Origin: Musa acuminata AAA Group
Taxonomy: Eukaryota > Streptophyta > Magnoliopsida > Zingiberales > Musaceae
NCBI RefSeq assembly: GCF_036884655.1
Contig: NC_088356.1
Location: forward strand, 17,817,001-17,881,000
Direction of reading: 5' to 3'
Length of the DNA: 64,000 bases
The notes beneath the pieces were generated by a model. It saw only the letters and a program-made list of their open reading frames with translations. It was not told the origin of the DNA and did no database searches. Made by a program: the position numbers and the translations under genes. Shown one piece after another: positions 58,535-64,000 of this stretch; positions within the stretch are counted from its first letter, which is position 1; each line of letters starts with the position of its first letter.

Positions 58535-60302
58535 TGTTAGGATCAAGAGCACTAAGAGGGGGGGGTGAATTAGTGCAGCGGAAATCTTTCGACGATAAAA
58601 AAACGTTCGAACGATAAAAACGATTTCGGTGTGAAAGCCGGTTCTAAGATTACTTTAACTTAAGATCAAGCGAGATGACGTTAAAGTCAATCTATGAAGG
58701 CAGTTTGCAGTTATGATGAAAACCAGAATATAAGCGCAAACTGAAATAGGACGTTCGTACGAAGAAACTGATTTACGTCTAAATACTGATTCGTAAATCA
58801 CTTGATTAGGTGAGATGCAGCTTAAGCAAGGATATAAAGGCAGTTTGCAGTTAAGATAGAAATCAAAACGTAAACGCAAACTGAAATATGATGATCATAC
58901 GAAAAAATAGATTTACGTCTAAACGCTGATTTAGAAAGTGTAAAGCTTGAAACCCGATCGTATATGCGCAAAAAGCAGTAAGCTTTAGAGGAGGTTTGCA
59001 ATAAAGATAATATGCTCAAAGTAAAAGTAAACCGAGATTTAGAGTGGTTCGGTCAATCTTGACCTACTCCACTTTTGGCTTCCTCCACCGACGAGGTCAC
59101 CGACGTCAACTAGAGGCCTTCCTTCAATAGGCGAAGGCCAACCACCCTTTTACATTTTCACTCCTTTTGACGGGCTTAGGAGACAACCCTTACAGAATTT
59201 TCTCTCCTCTCTTTACAGCTCAGAACTTAGAAGAAAAGAGGGAGAAGAACTTTTGGCCTTTACAACAATTTTGAGCTCTAAAAATCACAGAACAAGATCA
59301 AGATTTCGGTGTATATTCTGTGCTCTTTCAGTGCTGAATGGGTGGGGTATTTATAGGCCCCAACCCAGTTCAAATTTGGAGCTCAAAACTGTCAATTCCC
59401 GAAATTCCGGGATCAGGCGGTTGCACCTCCTGACTGGAGCGGTTGCACCGCCTGGCAGAGCTCAAAGACTGAGCCTCTGGACGATGCCACCTCCTGTCAG
59501 GGGCGGTTGCACCTCCTGCCAGAGCTCGAAGACCGAGCTCAGGCGGTGCAACCTCCTGACTGAGGCGGTTGCACCGCTCAGCCAGTGCTCGGAGACCGAG
59601 CCCAAGCGGTGCCACCCGCTTTCAGGGGAGGTTGCACCGCCCAGTCTCGCTCGGAGACTGAGCCCAGGTGGTGCCACCGCTTGGCTGGAGTGGTTGCACC
59701 TCCTAGTCTCGCTCGGAGACTGAGCCCAGGCGGTGCAACCTCCTGCCTTGGGCGGTTCAACCGCCTGGCAGAAATCAGGGTTCGAATGGGTTGATCCATT
59801 CGGCCCAATTTGGGTTTTTCAGGGGCTCAATTGCCCCAAGATTAAGTTAAATGTGATCACCTCCCATTTCCAACTTAATCATTATGCTAACTACGATATT
59901 CCCTAAGACATTTACTGCAACTTGCTCCGGTGCGTCAATCGCTTCTTCCGGCGAGCTTCCGGCGAGCTTCCGGCGAACTTCCGTCGATCATCCGATGAAC
60001 CCTCGGTGATGCTCCTGCGGACTTCCGGAAAACTCCTGGACGTGAGACGATCCACTTGGCGAGGTCCGACGAGCTTCTTTGGCAAGCTCATGGACTTCTC
60101 GGATTTGTTCCCGCAGAACCTCCGACGACTGTCCGAACTTCCGTCGAACTCTCGAACTCCCAACGTGATCATTGTCTTGACTCCGTCGCAACTCCTGCTG
60201 CATGTCTTACTTTCATCGTAGTTAATCCTGCACACTTATCTCAACATATAGATTAGATAACAAATGACAATTGACTTCATCATCAAAATCCGAGATTCAA
60301 TA
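58535..60302 (-). repeat. 5' LTR of element E (minus orientation)
   Basis: TGTTAGGATCAAGAGCAC to GAGATTCAATA (final CA mutated to TA on this strand), 1768 bases. TATAAATA complement 59348-59355; palindromes 59410-59770. It parallels 51670-53426 throughout. Confidence 0.9.
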
Positions 60303-60307
60303 GTGAC

Positions 60308-60682
60308 AAATTCTACTTGCATCTTCGAGAGCAGATTTTGGACAAAGTTATTCCATATGCAGGGTACTAAATTGAAAAGGAGTACGACATATCACTCACA
60401 AACCAACAGCTAGACGGAAGTTTTAAATAGGTGCTTGGAGACAGCCCAAAGCCACCCACCAAATATGACTACCCAAAGAGAACTCCAGACCCAGCCAAGT
60501 GCCATTATTGATCGACGGATCGTGACTCGACGACGATGACCCACTAATGAAGTGCTAATACAGTGGGCGAACCTACCAATAGAAGATGCCACTTGGGAGA
60601 ACTATGACGACTTGAAGATCAAATTCCTAGAATTCATGAATCATCAGCCTCGAGGACAAGGCTGATTTGAAGAGGGAGGGTC
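60308..60682 (+). pseudogene. pol: Integrase remnant and chromodomain tail of the gypsy element
   Basis: In shifting frames: FWTKLFHMQGTKLKRSTTYH, then SQTNS-stop-TEVLNRCLETAQ, the C-terminal part of the integrase catalytic core, followed by degraded sequence and then EVLIQWANLPIEDATWENYD (near 60549-60610), the second half of a chromodomain as in plant chromoviruses. It ends at HQPRGQG plus stop (60663-60665). Chromodomains steer integration towards marked chromatin. The integrase zinc domain and first catalytic Asp are missing between 51669 and 60308. The polypurine tract GAAGAGGGAGGG (60670-60681) precedes the 3' LTR. Confidence 0.8.
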
Positions 60683-61120
60683 TGTTAGGACTCTAGCTTG
60701 GAGAGTCCTAATTGAGAGGGACATTCATGTAAAACTGTTAGGACTCTAGCTAGGAGAGTCCTAATTGAGAGGGACATTCTGTTAGGACTCTAGCTAGGAG
60801 AGTCCTAATTGAAAGGGGCATTCATATAGAAGGTTTTTTCTTAGAGAAAAATTAGGAGTTGTAAGGGAATAGGAGTCTTGAGTAGGAGTCCTATTAGGAG
60901 TTGGTTAGAAGTAAGAATCTTAAGTAGGAGTCCTATTAGGAGTTAGGGTTTAGAAGCCCTATAAATAGCCATATATTCCTTCTCTTTTCTTAAGCAATAG
61001 ATGAATCTTTTCTGCAGCCTTTGAGCAGCAACTTGGAGGGAGGAACCCCTATAGAGTTCCAAGGAGGCCGATCCCCTAAAGAGATCAACCCCAAGTTTAG
61101 AATCTGCAAGGGTTCTAACA
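60683..61120 (+). repeat. 3' LTR of the gypsy element
   Basis: 438 bases, same limits and same triple repeat as 47080-47517. Six differences counted by eye, for example near 60809, 60830, 60850, 60917 and 60972. TCGTG follows at 61121-61125. Confidence 0.92.
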
Positions 61121-61845
61121 TCGTGAGTCATACTTATCATAACTCCTTCTGGCTCAGTGAATTATTATCTCTATAATAATTCACTCGACTCATCGACTAC
61201 AGACGTACTAGGCCACTACGCCGTAGTCCCTAAACGATACAGGTGAATCCAACCCATTGGACCTGTTTGTCCTCAATTACCGTGTACCTATAGTCCCTCA
61301 TCCATCTAATATCTCAAATACCATATACCGGGCATGGTGATGTTAGACCCATATGGTTTCTACTCAAGTCTCGCTCTAATCAGATTCTCCTAGAGAACTC
61401 TTTCTCTCTCAATCCAAATGACCCTGGCTAGGGATTTGTCTAAATAGGAACACATGGGACATTCCTCTCATGACACCGAGAGTAGATGATACTCTATCGA
61501 CACTCAATAGCCCTCGTAAGGTTGACTACCACTCTCGATGATCGGCTATGCTAGATATGGGACATCCAAACCCATAAGTATGGTATCAAAGAGTGGAGCA
61601 CTCATATAAGACATCCTTGGTATCTCAAGTCTAAAGACCAGATACACCATTGGGACTATGGAATCACTGTTTGACAATAAGACATCATCAACCATTTAGC
61701 ATTCCGTAAACGAATCAATCAATGAACTCATTCCATAATGAGCACCTATATTGTATCCTTAGTATTCCCACACGAGCAGCTGTGAGACCAACTACATCCA
61801 TCATATGGACAGGTATACAACACACCAGTCTGTCTAGTGAGCAAG

Positions 61846-62869
61846 CTAGCAAATGTTACTCCCCCTTTGTCATTATAAAAAAGAAGAGAATAATACAATG
61901 TTGTAATTCTTCTCCCTTTACATCAATTTTCAAATCATGATAGATAAATTTACATCAATATTTTAATCATAATAAATGAAAGATCAAGTCATGAATATCA
62001 AAAGACCATATGTCATTTTTGACAAATCTCTTCTTTTGTAAATAGAAGGAATAATAGGAAATGATTTTAATTCAAAAAGAAAACTCAAGTCTTAAAAATC
62101 AAGAAATCAAGATCATGATCCAAAAAATGTATAATAAGAATTTATGCACATACCTAAGTTTAACATTCAAGCTAGCACTTTTTTCTTCTCTTTTGCAATG
62201 TGCAAGCTAACAAATTTTCTCTTCCCCTTTTGTCATCAAAAAGAAGGAAAGAATAAAATGATACATTTTTTTCTTTTACATCAATATTCAAATCATAACA
62301 TAAGATATACAAACATAAATACAAATGAGTCATATGAAAATCATGACATGAAAGATGTTAATATGAAAGATCATGAAAGATCAAGTCATGAATACCAATA
62401 GATATGGTTCATTTTGACAAGTCTCCTTTTTAGTAAATAATGAAAAGAAATCTTGAGAGATCAAAGATGTTGATTCATGAAAAAAAATTTCAAGTATCAA
62501 GTTCATGATTCAAATAAAACTTATTCACATTTAATTTGTCAAATCATCATAGTCATTTTCTTAGTTGAAGAGATTCATAAAATAGATTCATCACTAAGAA
62601 TCACTTGTTGAAAAATAAAAAAGCTTTAGAGATATTTTTAGGAAAAATGTATTCTCCTCTTTTTGTTTCAATTTAAGCGATTGATTTTATACAAGCATGT
62701 CTTTATCTTTTATGCCAAATAAAAACATGCATCATCGTTTAAAATCAAAAAAGTAAATTTCAGCACGACAAAGATCAATAGTATAACACATTAAAAAAAT
62801 AAAACATCTTCAATCAAGATTGGTTAATAATTATAATTATAATGATCTTTTCTTTATTATTTTGGCTAG
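61846..62869 (-). other. AT-rich spacer of element G
   Basis: Non-coding; internal polypurine-type tracts (complements near 61860 and 62222) and the 'gtctttatcttttatgccaa' phrase near 62700 shared with elements D and F. No left LTR. Confidence 0.55.
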
Positions 62870-63851
62870 TGAGCTTTGAAAAGTGTATTGGATCTTCGGT
62901 CATAAGCCTTGAACATCCACTATCAAAATATCATTTTTGCTCCTAGCTTTCGATTTTAGAGATGTCTACAAGAAGGGTGGGTTTGTTCTAGGTATCCATT
63001 TAGCTTTGGGTCTATCATGGTTTGATCTATCATTCTTAGCTTTTAGTATTAAGCTATTCATGGTTCGTTTAGGATCCCAAACCAATTTATGTGAGCCATA
63101 CTTTTTGAATTGACATTTATATATAAAATGACCATGTCTACTACAAAAATTACACTTAACCTTAGGGGTAACATGCAATGTGGATCCTTTAACAAATAAA
63201 GTTGATTTTTGTTGAGTGTTGCTACTCACAAAATTGATTCCTACTTTTCTATGTACATGACTCTTATTGCTACCAATTTTAAATTTTCCTAATGTTTATA
63301 GTAGCAGCGATTTTTTCTTTCTGTATGAATCTAATTCTTTATATTTAGTACAAGGTGTTAACAAGCATTTATCATACTCATTTATCAAGTTTTCAAATTC
63401 ATTAGAAAGAGAAGTAAGATCCTTTTTTAATAATTTATATTTTTTACCAACTAATTTACATTCATCAAATAATTTATGAAAGGCATCAAGTAATTCATCG
63501 TAAGGTAAATAAGATTTGTTTGAGTCACTTACCTCATCGTTGAGAGTCATTAAGGTGTAGTTCACCACCTCATCTTTGTTGGTTTGCTCATCGTCTTCGA
63601 ATGTACTCAATTTATCCCATGTTGCCTGCTTTCTTCTTCTTTGACAACTTTTTCAGTTTTGTACACTCATCTTTAGAGTGACCTGACTTCTGGTGTTCAT
63701 AGCAAGTGGTTGTGTCCTTTTTGAGTTCATTTATTTATTCTTGATTTAATTTAGTCTTGTTCTTTTTCATGAACTTTTCAATTTTTTTTATGGGGAGTTC
63801 TATGTCATCTTCAATTGAGCTCTCACTCAAGTGATCTTCTTTGGTTCTAAG
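62870..63851 (-). pseudogene. gag: Gag fragment with protease stub of element G
   Basis: Minus strand, N-terminus cut off by the LTR starting at 63852. Pieces: the first zinc knuckle near 63650-63710 as CYEHQKSGHSKDEC (second Cys replaced by His); an acidic linker and coiled-coil-like part (63610-63296, FALM/YTLMTLNDEVSDSNKS region, HKLFDECKLVGKKYKLLKKD); a second knuckle CNFCSRHGHFIYKC (63229-62966 piece) followed by VWDPKRTMNS and KWIPRTNPPFL. After a frame shift the protease site DSGCS is readable near 62915, followed by about 20 residues to an SKLTSQNN-like phrase; then spacer. No integrase or RT. Confidence 0.83.
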
Positions 63852-64000
63852 TGTTGAATCTCAGATTTTGATGATGAAATCAATTGAAAAATTAATGATC
63901 CAATCCATGTGTTGTGATAAGTGTTGTAGGATTAACTACGATAATGGATAAGGCATAAAGCATATATCGGGCCAGAGTCAAAGATTGAATGATACATCGA
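63852..64000 (+). repeat. Start of a Sirevirus-like LTR, running off the window
   Basis: TGTTGAATCTCAGATTTTG and the following sequence match the first 150 bases of the LTR at 29790. It interrupts element G gag, so it is a further nested insertion. Confidence 0.8.

Larger units (their letters stand above)
51670..60302 (-). mobile_element. Element E: pol-less Sirevirus-like element with gag and envelope-like ORF
   Basis: On the minus strand: 5' LTR 58535-60302, primer site 58521-58532, gag plus protease stub 58484-56816, palindrome/TATA module 56430-56277, envelope-like ORF 56069-54960, spacer with polypurine tracts, 3' LTR 53426-51670. Flanks are GTGAT (51665-51669) and GTGAC (60303-60307), a target duplication with one change. 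Integrase, RT and RNase H are wholly missing: only 0.75 kb separates the end of gag from the envelope-like start. In the first 640 bases of the LTRs I count about 22 differences. Confidence 0.88.
47080..61120 (+). mobile_element. Ty3/gypsy chromovirus-type element, defective, with nested element E
   Basis: LTRs of 438 bases at 47080-47517 and 60683-61120; TSD TCGTG at 47075-47079 and 61121-61125. The order is primer site, 1.3 kb leader, gag, protease, RT, RNase H, then nested element E (51670-60302), an integrase remnant, a chromodomain tail, a polypurine tract and the 3' LTR. I count six differences between the LTRs (about 1.4%), five of them G to A, so the insertion is recent. The coding part nevertheless has stops, lacks the RT active-site block and lacks the integrase core. 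Confidence 0.9.
43722..61845 (-). repeat. 5' LTR of copia element K, split by two insertions
   Basis: Three pieces align with 36918-38189: 43722-43810, 46535-47079 (with TATA complement near 46804) and 61126-about 61841. The gaps are a 2.7 kb element with TSD GTCGT and a 14 kb gypsy element with TSD TCGTG. The last piece keeps sequence missing from the other K LTR but stops at 'tgtctagtgagca', short of the LTR start, where a Sirevirus-like spacer begins. Confidence 0.75.

Overview
This is plant nuclear DNA. The only host gene is the 3' two thirds of a clathrin heavy chain gene (1-6608, + strand). Everything from about 7.7 kb to the right edge is LTR retrotransposon material, mostly nested and broken. 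The retrotransposon style (AT-rich copia interiors, LTRs packed with GGCGGT/ACCGCC palindromes) reminds me of banana-family (Zingiberales) genomes, but I cannot prove the species.

Layout. 1-6608: 18 clathrin exons, all splice sites readable, reading frame open to the stop. 6609-7683: 3' UTR and unremarkable flank. 7684-30978: a three-level nest. An old plus-strand Sirevirus-like copia element (5' LTR remnant and gag at 7684-9791; pol tail, envelope-like ORF and 3' LTR at 27241-30978) is split by a minus-strand pol-less element (9792-27240). That element is itself split by a plus-strand composite (13973-23994) with the order LTR-partial body-LTR-gag/pol-LTR and a GATGT target duplication. 30979-34530: a second minus-strand gag-only element. 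34531-36917: a probably non-autonomous, non-coding LTR element. 36918-39672: LTR and RT/RNase H of a minus-strand copia element of another lineage (called K here). 39673-42570: a third gag-only minus-strand element. 42571-61845: leader and 5' LTR of K, the LTR being split by a 2.7 kb element (43811-46529, TSD GTCGT) and by a Ty3/gypsy chromovirus (47080-61120, TSD TCGTG). The chromovirus holds a minus-strand Sirevirus-like element (51670-60302, TSD GTGAT/GTGAC). 61846-63851: a further gag fragment. 63852-64000: start of another Sirevirus-like LTR.

Main points of interest. (1) Of the Sirevirus-like copies, only one unit (17117-22738) carries protease, integrase, RT and RNase H; at least four copies have gag, or gag plus envelope-like ORF, without pol. 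One of these has two full LTRs, a primer site and a near-perfect target duplication. (2) The palindromes crowded upstream of the TATA box in every LTR recur between the pol position and the envelope-like ORF, followed there by a TATA-like box. This looks like a second, internal promoter. (3) The chromovirus has young LTRs although its RT active-site block and integrase core are missing, and the element nested inside it has more divergent LTRs than its host. No element appears capable of autonomous movement as it stands.
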